From contig NZ_CP022121.1 of assembly GCF_002224645.1 (NCBI RefSeq), positions 3,316,501 to 3,380,500 of the forward strand: DNA of 64,000 nt, read 5' to 3'. The translations under genes were made by a program, and so were the position numbers. Source of the DNA: Dehalobacterium formicoaceticum (lineage in GTDB: Bacteria; Bacillota; Dehalobacteriia; Dehalobacteriales; Dehalobacteriaceae). The notes below the pieces were generated by a model. It saw nothing but the letters and a program-made list of their open reading frames with translations. It did not search any database and had not been told where the DNA came from. Positions 19,018 through 26,551 of this stretch are shown here, one piece after another (the first letter of the stretch is position 1; each line of letters opens with the position of its first letter).

Positions 19018-20568
19018 TTAGTCCTCCCTGCCGTAAATGTAGTGCCAGGGAATCAATTCCACTGGAATGCCTGTCCGGGTCTCGATCTCGAAAACAGATC
19101 GGCCCTGAAAATCAATGCCCCAGGAAGAGCCAAAACTATCCGGGATCAGTATTAAATCAGGTCTTTCGTTAACCCCATCACAAAACTCTAAAAGCGCATT
19201 TTCATAGTCAACCACGAAACGGCTGTCCAATAAGTGGGTATTCCCCTCCATCCAAGTATGATCCAAGGTATCAATCCATAGAAACCTTTCCTGAAAAAAA
19301 TCACGATAGACCGGGATCTGATCGATAACATTTTCTAAAGTTCCGGCGGTTAATGGAGAGCAAAAGAGCAGTACTTTCCGGGCGTCATGCTTTTTGATTA
19401 CGCGAAGAATATTGTCCAGATAATTCAGGTCAAAGTCCGGCAAAAACAGCATGCCGAATCTTTCTCCCGGATGACCCAAATCCGGGCTAAATGGATAAGA
19501 CTGATGGCAAACCAGGTTAAAGGTTAGCAGCTTTTCCCCTCTTTTGATCTTTACTGTCAGGTTATTAAGCTGATCTAAAGCACCAGAGCTAAAAAAGTTT
19601 CTAATATCAACCCGGGTTGGCAGGATCCTGTCATTAATCTCCATAACCATATCGCCGGCCATTATCCCTGCCACCTGCGCCGGGGAATTAAGGATCACCC
19701 CATCAACTATTGGCAGCAGCGGGACTCTCGCGTATTGAACAGGCTCAATCCAAATAGGAACATTAAATTGTCCTTTGATTGAATTAACATAATCACATGT
19801 ACCTTGCCAAAAATCATTAAGATCTGCGGTCGGAGGTTTGGGCATAAATTTATGGATCAAAGGAAGTCTGATTCTAATCCCATAAGGTTTATAAAGGCAA
19901 ATATCCTCAATGCTTTTATTGAGTTCAGCGAAATCTACCTTTGGCCAGACAACAATACTGCCGATAAAGGGGATGTTAAACTTATTTAACAAACTCATGC
20001 TATTAATAGTTAATTCTGAGTCCTCCCGGAGTCCCATCAGGGATTTACGGTTTTCCGAAGTAGTAGAATTTATTGAAAGCTTGAGGAGTATTGGTTTAAG
20101 GTTTGCCAATTCCTCAATGATCTCAGGGGTAAGAAGCGAAACGTTAGTAGTAAGAATGAACAATTCCGAAGCGTTTTTTTGACGTGCATTTTTAAGGATA
20201 CGAATGGCATCCCTGTTTAATAATGTTTCCATATGAGGACGAGCTGAGGGGAATAAACAGCGGTTGTTTTGCTGATCAAAATACTGTAACCTGGTTAAAG
20301 CCTCCGGTAATGATAAGAAAGAATAGTCCCGTTCGAAAGGGAGAGATCTTTCCATGCAGAAAACACACTTGGCATTGCAAACACCCGAAAGAGGACCTAA
20401 AGCTTCCATGTTGGTCTGGGCGCAACCAGTTTGCCAGTGGGCTAAATTCCGCAAACGGAACCCATCAACTTTTATTGGTTGTCCCTTATGTTCCAATTCA
20501 ACAAGGGACAATATTCTCTCAATTTCACTTTTTATGGCCTCAATACGAGGTTCAACAATTTCATACAT
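19018..20568 (-). CDS. Radical SAM protein with internal PDZ domain (paralogue 1), first gene of operon
   Basis: 516 residues from the ATG at 20568 (AGGTGA 8 nt upstream; longer in-frame starts exist at 20574 and 20652 but are less likely). VCNAKCVFC supplies C64, C68, C71. The PDZ-like domain (about 286-352; VDGVILNSPAQVAGIMAGD) and the C-terminal DUF512-like domain follow, as in paralogue 2. Both start with a helical region and the R/K-NL-x-W motif before the cluster. The two are probably a heteromeric pair from an old duplication. A DNA fragment very similar to its Cys-motif region occurs twice at 53.7 and 54.2 kb. Confidence 0.85.
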   Translation of the reverse strand: MYEIVEPRIEAIKSEIERILSLVELEHKGQPIKVDGFRLRNLAHWQTGCAQTNMEALGPLSGVCNAKCVFCMERSLPFERDYSFLSLPEALTRLQYFDQQNNRCLFPSARPHMETLLNRDAIRILKNARQKNASELFILTTNVSLLTPEIIEELANLKPILLKLSINSTTSENRKSLMGLREDSELTINSMSLLNKFNIPFIGSIVVWPKVDFAELNKSIEDICLYKPYGIRIRLPLIHKFMPKPPTADLNDFWQGTCDYVNSIKGQFNVPIWIEPVQYARVPLLPIVDGVILNSPAQVAGIMAGDMVMEINDRILPTRVDIRNFFSSGALDQLNNLTVKIKRGEKLLTFNLVCHQSYPFSPDLGHPGERFGMLFLPDFDLNYLDNILRVIKKHDARKVLLFCSPLTAGTLENVIDQIPVYRDFFQERFLWIDTLDHTWMEGNTHLLDSRFVVDYENALLEFCDGVNERPDLILIPDSFGSSWGIDFQGRSVFEIETRTGIPVELIPWHYIYGRED

Positions 20569-21123
20569 AAACATATCACCTATCTTAATCAAAGAATTTT
20601 TTATCACATGCGCGTATTTTATAATTTTATCTTTTCGCCAAACGTGCCTCATAAGTTAATTAGTATATAAAGATAAGATGAAATTTGATGTTGTATAGAT
20701 TGTTTAAACACAATTCCTTATTATTAACTGAGTTCTTGCATCAGGTGAAGTTTTACCCCATCTGATGCATAGAATTCTTAGAAATCGTTATCCAGAAACT
20801 TTGTGGCAATTAGTTATCGGATATATTGAATCAACAATTTATTTGTTCTGAATATTTTATATATTTCGATTAAATCCTGTTAATAATTGTTTCCTTCGCA
20901 ATTTATTATTGCATAATTTTGTATATAAATAATTCGATCAGAAAATCGGGATTGAGGGGGTTGACTTGACATTTTATCGATGAAATACAGCAACGATGGG
21001 TTGCCTTTATTTTTTGTTTACATTATTATATTAAATTTTCTGGAAATAAAAGAAATTGTGAGCAATTAAAAGGATATACTTTTTAAAGCAGAAAATTTCG
21101 TTTGAAATTCTTTTATTTGAACT
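20569..21123. other. AT-rich intergenic region upstream of the radical SAM operon
   Basis: About 555 bp with no plausible gene. It must hold the operon promoter (minus strand). GCATCAGGTG ... CATCTGATGC at 20738-20768 can form a hairpin, and part of this stretch (20727-20768) is similar to 47636-47682. A motif CAATTAGTTATCGGATA near 20804 recurs almost exactly at 34424. Confidence 0.5.
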
Positions 21124-21152
21124 TTGACCCTATCAGATGCTTCTGCTATAAT
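21124..21152 (+). promoter_or_regulatory. Sigma-A-type promoter of the candidate ncRNA
   Basis: TTGACC, a 17-nt spacer, then TATAAT. No gene start follows on this strand for more than 400 nt; the transcript would begin near 21159 at the structured element. Confidence 0.75.
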
Positions 21153-21158
21153 TCAATT

Positions 21159-21552
21159 AAGCTCCAAGGAATACCTAAGGCGAAACACCTCAGGAGCCGG
21201 AAGCAGAAACGAAACATGAAAACCGATCAGACAGCTAAAGAATCTTAAGATTCAAGGTCCCTTGAAAGGAAACAGAAACTGATTGCTTCAGATAAGCAAA
21301 GTGGAAGTGCCCAAATGAAAAGATCATCAGATCTGAGTAAAAAAGCATGGAAGGTGCGCAAGTCCGGGTAAGCAGCAAGAAACGGAATAACAGGTGAGAT
21401 AAAAAAGGCTGGGCAAGACTGAAAGGTTGATGAATGGGGAAACAAAAGCAGAAGGCAGATTGAGGAGAAAAGTCGATAAAGGTTCGTTGGAGCTTACGTT
21501 TTATAAGCCACCGGCTGATGTGGAAGATGAAATCAGCCGGTGGCTTTTGCTG
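21159..21552 (+). ncRNA. Candidate structured noncoding RNA, ~390 nt
   Basis: It starts 6-8 nt after a near-perfect -10 box and ends at a strong terminator. The RNA strand is purine-rich with interspersed hairpins: GCTCC ... GGAGC at its 5' end (about 21161-21196), GAATCTTAAGATTC (about 21240), AAGGTCCCTT next to it, and GCTTCAGATAAGC near 21284. No reading frame on this strand looks coding. A second, 5'-truncated copy (13625-13897) is ~96% identical. It does not look like tmRNA, RNase P RNA or 6S RNA. It could be an orphan large RNA of the HEARO/GOLLD/OLE sort or something new; I cannot name it. Confidence 0.65.
21506..21548 (+). terminator. Rho-independent terminator of the ncRNA
   Basis: AGCCACCGGCTGAT pairs perfectly with ATCAGCCGGTGGCT over 14 bp, followed by TTT. 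The same stem is kept, with compensating loop changes, in the 13.6-kb copy. Confidence 0.85.
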
Positions 21553-21576
21553 TCCATGCCAAAAATGGCAAAGAAC

Positions 21577-22224
21577 TTATGAATGAACCTGTAGCATTTC
21601 ACGCGCAAGCGCCAACAGTTCGGCGGTTGCCGCACCGGAATCCTCCGCCGCAAAAATAGCCGATACCACAGCGACGCCATCCACGCCGCTGCCAGAGAGT
21701 TGCAGGATATTCTTACCCGAAATGCCGCCGATGGCGACGGTGGGAACATGGACGGCGCTGCAGATGGCCTTAAGGGTTGCGTTGGACATCTGATTCACAT
21801 CCGTTTTTGTAGAAGTAGAGAACACAGCGCCTAAGCCCAAATAATCCGCGCCATTTTTCACTGCCTCCAGAGCTTCATCCACGGTGTGCGCGGAAACGCC
21901 GATGATCATGCCATCGCCCACACGCGCCCGGACATCGGAAATGGACATATCCTCCTGCCCCACATGGACGCCGTCTGCGCCGCACTGAATGGCAATATCC
22001 ACATTGTCGTTGACAATAAAGGGAACATGGTATTGCTTGCAAAGCTTGGAAAGAGCCATAGCCTCTGCAAGAAAGGCATCTTCGTCCAAATTTTTTTCTC
22101 GGAGCTGGATACAGGTAACGCCGTTTTTCAGGGCAGCTTCCACCTGCTCATACAGGCTTCGCTCCCCCACCCATACCCGATCCGTTACCGCATACAGCAG
22201 CATTGCTTTTTTATCGCATTTCAT
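21577..22224 (-). CDS. thiE: Thiamine-phosphate synthase
   Basis: Joins the HMP-PP pyrimidine to the HET-P thiazole to give thiamine phosphate. TIM-barrel protein of 215 residues with LYAVTDR at the N-terminus, QLREKN, IVNDNVDIA, GADGVHVGQED and the C-terminal phosphate-binding IGGIS motif. The ATG at 22224 has AGAGGTG 6-7 nt upstream and overlaps the thiM 3' end by 14 nt. It is the last gene of the thiW-thiM-thiE salvage operon. Confidence 0.95.
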   Translation of the reverse strand: MKCDKKAMLLYAVTDRVWVGERSLYEQVEAALKNGVTCIQLREKNLDEDAFLAEAMALSKLCKQYHVPFIVNDNVDIAIQCGADGVHVGQEDMSISDVRARVGDGMIIGVSAHTVDEALEAVKNGADYLGLGAVFSTSTKTDVNQMSNATLKAICSAVHVPTVAIGGISGKNILQLSGSGVDGVAVVSAIFAAEDSGAATAELLALAREMLQVHS

Positions 22225-23032
22225 AGTTCGCACCTCTTTCCAACTCATCAGGAGACAGATTGTAAATAGCATCAATGATATAGTTTCGATAGCTGGAATT
22301 CCCGTCCAGTTCCGTCATACGCCGCTTTGCCTTTTCTCCGCAAAGACCCATGGTGCAGACTGCGGCGGCAGTTGCCTCCAGCGTGTGCCCCGGATTGGCC
22401 GTCACATACGCCGCCGCCATGGCGGAAAGCTGACAGCCGGTTCCGGTAATCTTGCTCATGTCCGCATGGCCGTTCCGGATGCAGTAGGCTGTGTTCCGGT
22501 CAGCAACAATGTCGATGGCTCCGGTGATGGCAATTACTGCGCCGGTCTTTTGGGCAAACGCCTTGACAAAGGTGACCGCCTGCTCCAGATTTTCTTCCGT
22601 AACCCGGTCGGAGACATCCGCATCCACCCCTTTTGTCGTTCCATTCCCTTGGGTCAGAACCTTGATTTCGGAGACATTGCCCCGAATGACCGCAAACTGA
22701 ATCTCTTGGAGCAGCTTCATAGCAGTGCTGGTGCGAAGGACAGATGCTCCGGCGCCCACAGGATCGAGAACGACGGGATGTCCCAGCTCATTCGATTTTC
22801 GCCCGGCGGCAAGCATCGCGGGAATGGTGCGCTGATTCAAGGTGCCGATATTGATAGTAAGGCCGCCGCATATGGAAGTGATCTCTTCTACTTCATCTAT
22901 ATCATCGGCCATGATGGGTGAAGCACCGCAGGCCAAAAGAATGTTGGCACAGTCGTTGACGGTGACATAGTTGGTGATATTATGAATCAGCGGGGACTGA
23001 TTCCGAACATTTTCAAGCATTTCCTTCATCAT
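22211..23032 (-). CDS. thiM: Hydroxyethylthiazole kinase
   Basis: Phosphorylates the thiazole moiety for salvage. 273 residues, ribokinase-like fold. SPLIHNITNYVT at the N-terminus, VVLDPVGAGAS and GTGCQLSAMAAA are family signatures. It overlaps both neighbours (20 nt with thiW, 14 nt with thiE), so translation is coupled. Codon use across this operon is visibly more G+C-rich than in surrounding genes. Confidence 0.95.
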   Translation of the reverse strand: MMKEMLENVRNQSPLIHNITNYVTVNDCANILLACGASPIMADDIDEVEEITSICGGLTINIGTLNQRTIPAMLAAGRKSNELGHPVVLDPVGAGASVLRTSTAMKLLQEIQFAVIRGNVSEIKVLTQGNGTTKGVDADVSDRVTEENLEQAVTFVKAFAQKTGAVIAITGAIDIVADRNTAYCIRNGHADMSKITGTGCQLSAMAAAYVTANPGHTLEATAAAVCTMGLCGEKAKRRMTELDGNSSYRNYIIDAIYNLSPDELERGANYEMR

Positions 23033-23579
23033 AATTCAATTGCCTTTCTTGTTGTAAATAGCTGGCGTTAAGGCGAAACTGTATATCCGCCAGAACACCG
23101 GATTTTTGCAGTGAATAGACTAAAACGCCGGACAGGAACGCACCGGCTGCGGTTGAGATCAAAAACGGAATAATGTATGCGTAAAACACCAGTCCGGCAA
23201 CTGCCTGCCCCAAAAACAAAACTGCTAGGGGATAGGCGCTGAGGCCGCCCAAAATGGCGGTGCCGAATACCTCCGCGGCCAGTGTGGGGAAAAGCTTTTT
23301 GGTTTTACGATACATCAACCCGCAAAGCAGGGCGCCAAACATGCTGCCGGGGAAAGCCATCAAGCTGCCAAGGCCAAGTAAATTCCGTATCAGGCTTGCG
23401 CTGAAAGCAACGCCCAAGCCATAGCCGGGGCCGAGCAGTACGGCGCAGAGGATATTCACCATGTGCTGCACAGGGGCACACTTGCTTCCCAAAACAGGAA
23501 CGGCGAGTAGACTGCCAACAACAGCTACCGCACATAAAATTCCGGCAATCGACAGCTTTTGAATATTTACTTTGTTCAT
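23013..23579 (-). CDS. thiW: ThiW, S component of a thiazole/thiamine-precursor ECF transporter
   Basis: 188-residue membrane protein with about five or six hydrophobic segments. The start (KLSIAGILCAVAVVGSLLAVP), KCAPVQHMVNI and SLIRNLLGLGSLMAFPGSMFGA are typical of ThiW, the substrate-binding subunit that works with a shared ECF module, which is not in this window. ATG preceded by AAAGGAG. It is the first gene after the TPP riboswitch, and thiazole import would feed ThiM and ThiE directly. Confidence 0.92.
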   Translation of the reverse strand: MNKVNIQKLSIAGILCAVAVVGSLLAVPVLGSKCAPVQHMVNILCAVLLGPGYGLGVAFSASLIRNLLGLGSLMAFPGSMFGALLCGLMYRKTKKLFPTLAAEVFGTAILGGLSAYPLAVLFLGQAVAGLVFYAYIIPFLISTAAGAFLSGVLVYSLQKSGVLADIQFRLNASYLQQERQLNYDEGNA

Positions 23580-23807
23580 AATGTAAGCTCCTTTTTGATT
23601 GATGCAGTGAAAACGGCAATAACAGCGTCGCTTTCCTTTTTAGTAGAAATGGTCAAACTTCGTCCAAAAGGTCGGTCGAGACTTTCTGGTCTCCTCTCGC
23701 GCCGGAACACGGCTTCCCATCGCTGTTATACAAGACACAGGGCGCTCCCCCTTGTCCGTCACGGCCTCACCGTGAATGCCGTCATCACATCCTTTCAAAA
23801 AGTGCAA

Positions 23808-23842
23808 TAAAAAACGGAAACACCGATACGGTGTCTCCTCCG
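23808..23842 (-). terminator. Riboswitch-controlled terminator
   Basis: ACACCG and CGGTGT with flanking GGA/TCC pairs form a stem followed by GTTTTTTA on the minus strand, directly after the TPP aptamer. TPP binding is expected to favour this terminator. About 230 nt of leader separate it from thiW. Confidence 0.75.
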
Positions 23843-23859
23843 AAAGAATCAGACTATGA

Positions 23860-23943
23860 CTCCCTACGGCGGCATTATCCGCATCAGGTTCCAGGGTCGA
23901 AGTTCAATGACTTCCTCTCAGCCTGCAATACAAGCTCCCCTTA
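23860..23943 (-). promoter_or_regulatory. TPP riboswitch (THI element)
   Basis: On the minus strand: GGGGAGC, then GGCTGAGAGGA, ACCCTGGAACCTGATGC and GATAATGCCGCCGTAGGGA. These are the conserved P2/P3 and P4/P5 cores of the thiamine-pyrophosphate aptamer in the right order. It controls thiW-thiM-thiE. Confidence 0.95.
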
Positions 23944-24003
23944 TTTAAGTATATTATACTGCACTGTTTTTAAAAAAGCAAGAAAGACGGTTCATAATCA
24001 GCA

Positions 24004-24108
24004 TTACAGATATTTTCCTATAATGTTCCCAGAAGCCGCCACAATCCGTCCCCATGGACACCCACCTCCCGATCCCAAGCCGAGGACATAATCGGCACTG
24101 AAAGTCAT
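24004..24108 (-). pseudogene. Possible C-terminal gene remnant
   Basis: A 34-codon open frame ends GRIVAASGNIIGKYL with no ribosome site and a stop shortly upstream. It reads like the end of a membrane or substrate-binding protein rather than random sequence, but I recognise no family and coding status is weak. Confidence 0.2.
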
Positions 24109-24131
24109 GTCGGGTTTGGTTTGCTATAAAA

Positions 24132-24202
24132 TTTCAAGCCTTTAGGGGCAAAATAAAAACCATCTGCCGACAGAAATCCTCTATCAGTAGATGGTGCATG
24201 TT
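24132..24202. repeat. ~70-bp repeat related to 13941-14009
   Basis: AAGCCTTTAGGGGCAAAATA followed by the terminator-family hairpin. It matches the block at the end of the radical SAM operon closely; both lie just downstream of minus-strand genes. Confidence 0.8.
24159..24195 (-). terminator. Terminator of tRNA-Pro (repeat-family hairpin)
   Basis: ACCATCTACTGAT ... CGGCAGATGGT stem followed by TTTTTATTTT on the minus strand, 15 nt past the tRNA 3' end. Confidence 0.65.
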
Positions 24203-24210
24203 TGGTTTGG

Positions 24211-24284
24211 TCGGGATGACAGGATTTGAACCTGCGACCTTTGCGTCCCGAACGCAACGCTCTACCAAGCTGAGCCACATCCCG
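24211..24284 (-). tRNA. tRNA-Pro (CGG)
   Basis: 74 nt. Acceptor stem CGGGATG/CATCCCG, D arm with GCTCAGCTTGGTAGAGC, anticodon loop TTCGGGA (anticodon CGG), T arm GCAGGTTCAAATCCTGT. The 3' CCA is not encoded (GACC follows the discriminator region instead). Confidence 0.95.
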
Positions 24285-24342
24285 GAATTTTCCATATATG
24301 TAATTTAAATGTTATTGCGCATTAACAGTCATTTGCTGGTTC

Positions 24343-24373
24343 AGCAACTCCCCCCCAAGTTGAGCCATGTCCC
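24343..24373 (-). repeat. tRNA-Pro 5'-half remnant
   Basis: On the minus strand this segment matches 23 of 30 positions of the tRNA-Pro acceptor 5' strand and D arm (GGCTCA-CTTGG core), 60 nt upstream of the intact gene. No anticodon or T arm follows. It looks like a decayed partial tRNA copy. Confidence 0.5.
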
Positions 24374-24474
24374 AAGCACGTTCAATTTTAACTCAGTTAT
24401 TCCATAATGTCAACAGTATTTATAATGATGAATTAAGACGACTTTACTTGATTTTATCTTATGTAATGAACCCT

Positions 24475-24933
24475 TTAGGTTAATTGGGGAAAGCCCTGCT
24501 GCCTTAAGGCATCATAAAGGATGATGGCCACGGAATTAGAGAGATTTAACGACCGCAGGTGTTTGCCCATGGGAATGCGGATACAATGATCCCAATTTTC
24601 CTTTAGAAGAGTCATGGGCAGCCCCGCCGTTTCCTTGCCGAAGACGATAAAATCATCTGCCTGAAATTGCACCTGGGAATAGTTTTTATCCGCCTTGGTA
24701 GTGGCAAAGAAAAAGCGGTTTTGCGGGTATTTACCCCTTAACTCAGCAAAACTCTCATAATAATATATGTCCAGATAATCCCAGTAATCCAAGCCGGCTC
24801 TTTTTAAATGTTTATCATCCACAGAAAAGCCCAGCGGCTTCACTAAATGGAGAGAGGTCCCCGTTACAGCACAGGTGCGGGAGATATTCCCGGTATTTGC
24901 CGGTATTTCCGGTTCCACCAAAACAACATGCAC
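24475..24933 (-). CDS. trmL: TrmL, tRNA (cytidine/uridine-34 2'-O)-methyltransferase
   Basis: 152-residue SPOUT methyltransferase, the normal size for TrmL. PEIPANTGNISRTC at the N-terminus, FGKETAGLP and the C-terminal IPM...RSLNLSNSVAIILYD knot are diagnostic. It methylates the wobble ribose of tRNA-Leu isoacceptors. The start is GTG (24933), 2 nt after the stop of the upstream methyltransferase gene and with AGGG about 7 nt before it. Confidence 0.93.
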   Translation of the reverse strand: MHVVLVEPEIPANTGNISRTCAVTGTSLHLVKPLGFSVDDKHLKRAGLDYWDYLDIYYYESFAELRGKYPQNRFFFATTKADKNYSQVQFQADDFIVFGKETAGLPMTLLKENWDHCIRIPMGKHLRSLNLSNSVAIILYDALRQQGFPQLT

Positions 24934-24935
24934 GC

Positions 24936-25694
24936 CTATACCCTTCCTTCTGTTTTTTGTGCCACCACAAAGATCCTGCGGCTGGCCTCTGAAGGAGGTT
25001 CAAAAGAAAAAGCATTGAACACGTCTAATACCTTAAATCCGGTTTCCCCCAGGATCACTTCCACATCCTTTAAATGATGATGCTTTTCCTGATGCACTTC
25101 TTTAAATTTCCCATAATCATGATCTTCTCCTCTTACGAATCCTGTTACCCTGATTTCCCAAATCTCCTGATCCGCCAAATAATAGATTTCGTAAATCAGA
25201 GAGAATTCCTCTGTATCCACAAAGCTGATCTCCTCTTTTGCACTATAGGAATATTTCTCCACCAGATTCAAATCAAAGATAAAGATTCCGTCATCGCTTA
25301 ATGTTTTGTTGATACTCTGAAAACAGCGCGCTAATTCTTCTTTGTTGATCAGATAATTTAAGCCATCCTGAAAACAGGTTACCAGGTCAAATTCCCGTGA
25401 TAGCTCCAGTTCTCGAATATCCTGTTGGAGAAAAATAATTTCCATTTTTGCCTCAGCAGCTTTTTTTCTGGCATGCTGCAGCATGGGCAAGGAAAGATCC
25501 ACCCCTGTTACCCGCCAGCCCATCTGGGCCAGTGGAATACTGGTATTCCCGGTCCCGCAGGCAATGTCCAGAACACTTTCAATTTCTTTATTATATTTTT
25601 CTGATAATGTTTTAATATATTGAGCCCACTCCTGATAATCAATGCTTTCCATTAACTGATCATAGATAAGGGCCAAACCTTGATATATTGACAA
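24936..25694 (-). CDS. Class I SAM-dependent methyltransferase
   Basis: 252 residues from the TTG at 25694 (GGGGTGA just upstream; an earlier in-frame GTG is too close to that site). LDIACGTGNTSIPLA is motif I, and TGVDLSLPML the acidic motif II. The opening IYQGLALIYDQLM is common in small-molecule methyltransferases. It is followed at 2 nt by trmL. The substrate cannot be predicted. Confidence 0.85.
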   Translation of the reverse strand: MSIYQGLALIYDQLMESIDYQEWAQYIKTLSEKYNKEIESVLDIACGTGNTSIPLAQMGWRVTGVDLSLPMLQHARKKAAEAKMEIIFLQQDIRELELSREFDLVTCFQDGLNYLINKEELARCFQSINKTLSDDGIFIFDLNLVEKYSYSAKEEISFVDTEEFSLIYEIYYLADQEIWEIRVTGFVRGEDHDYGKFKEVHQEKHHHLKDVEVILGETGFKVLDVFNAFSFEPPSEASRRIFVVAQKTEGRV

Positions 25695-25804
25695 CCGAAT
25701 CACCCCGCCTTAATATTTTAACATACTTTTCCCATTCTGCAAGATGGCAGGGCTCTTTAAAATACCTGATCCCAAGCTAAAAAGCAACGTAAAACGTGAT
25801 TTGA

Positions 25805-25916
25805 AGTGAACTCATTCAGCTAAAGCTGAACATCGGGGCTTCAGATGGGGAATCTACCCCACCTGAAGTGAAAATAGGAGCTCCCACTTATAGAAGTGGG
25901 AGTCTTGGAATTTGAT
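25805..25916 (+). repeat. IS605-like miniature element, copy A
   Basis: 112 bp. Subterminal hairpins GTTCAGC-like/GCTGAAC at the left (here ATTCAGCTAAAGCTGAA), a central GATGGGGAATCTACCCC palindrome and CTCCCACTTATAGAAGTGGGAG near the right end, closing with TCTTGGAATTTGAT. No terminal inverted repeats. Copies B (35227-35337) and C (46448-46515) are nearly identical. Confidence 0.8.
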
Positions 25917-26032
25917 AAAATCATGGTATATGGTATCATTTGGTTCATAAAACTGTAGTATAATAAAGATCTAATTAAGCAGCGTGTCCGCGTATGAATC
26001 GAAAAAATATAAAATGAAAAGAGGAAATTAAA

Positions 26033-26551
26033 ATGTCTAATTTCAAAGAACTGGCACCGGAGGATTTTCACGAAAGCCCCTTTCAATTGATCGGCAAGGA
26101 CTGGATGCTGGTAACGGCAGAAAAGGATGGAAAAGCCAACACCATGACAGCCGGCTGGGGCGGCTTCGGGGTGATGTGGGCCAAGAATGTGGCTTTTGTG
26201 GTCATTCGTCCCCAACGCTATACCAAGGAGTTTATCGACGGAGCCGATACCTTTTCTCTGACTTTTTACGATGAAAGCATGCGTAAAACCTTATCTTACC
26301 TGGGAACTGTCTCCGGCAGAGATGAGGATAAAATCGCCCAATCCCGGCTAACTTTGGCCCGTTGGGGAGAAACCCCTTATTTCGCTGAAGCGAAGCTGGT
26401 CATCATCTGCCAAAAGCTATTTGCCCAGGAATATCTGGAAGGATCTTTTATTGATCAGGGGCTGCTCACTAAAAACTATCCGGGCAAGGATCTTCATACC
26501 TTATATATTGCTGAAATAAAGAAAATTCTAGTTGCAGATGTGTGCGCGTAA
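26033..26551 (+). CDS. Flavin reductase-like FMN-binding protein
   Basis: 172 residues, flavin reductase/flavoredoxin-like split barrel. SPFQLIGKDWMLVTAEKDGKAN and TMTAGWGGFGVMWAKN are the typical FMN-pocket start, and RPQRYTKEFI follows. It probably carries out NAD(P)H-flavin or ferredoxin-linked electron transfer; the partner is unknown. ATG with GAGG 8 nt upstream, directly after IS605-like copy A. Its 3' end overlaps the convergent yedK-type gene by 24 nt. Confidence 0.85.
   Translation: MSNFKELAPEDFHESPFQLIGKDWMLVTAEKDGKANTMTAGWGGFGVMWAKNVAFVVIRPQRYTKEFIDGADTFSLTFYDESMRKTLSYLGTVSGRDEDKIAQSRLTLARWGETPYFAEAKLVIICQKLFAQEYLEGSFIDQGLLTKNYPGKDLHTLYIAEIKKILVADVCA

Noticed and set aside
21245-21445. 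Minus-strand open frame of 66 codons inside the ncRNA element
   Set aside because: It has no ribosome site, is interrupted in the other copy and is explained by the purine-rich RNA strand.
21159-21552. tmRNA, RNase P RNA, 6S RNA or group II intron
   Set aside because: No tag reading frame, no RNase P core, no 6S rod and no domain V; no downstream gene on the strand for a riboswitch.
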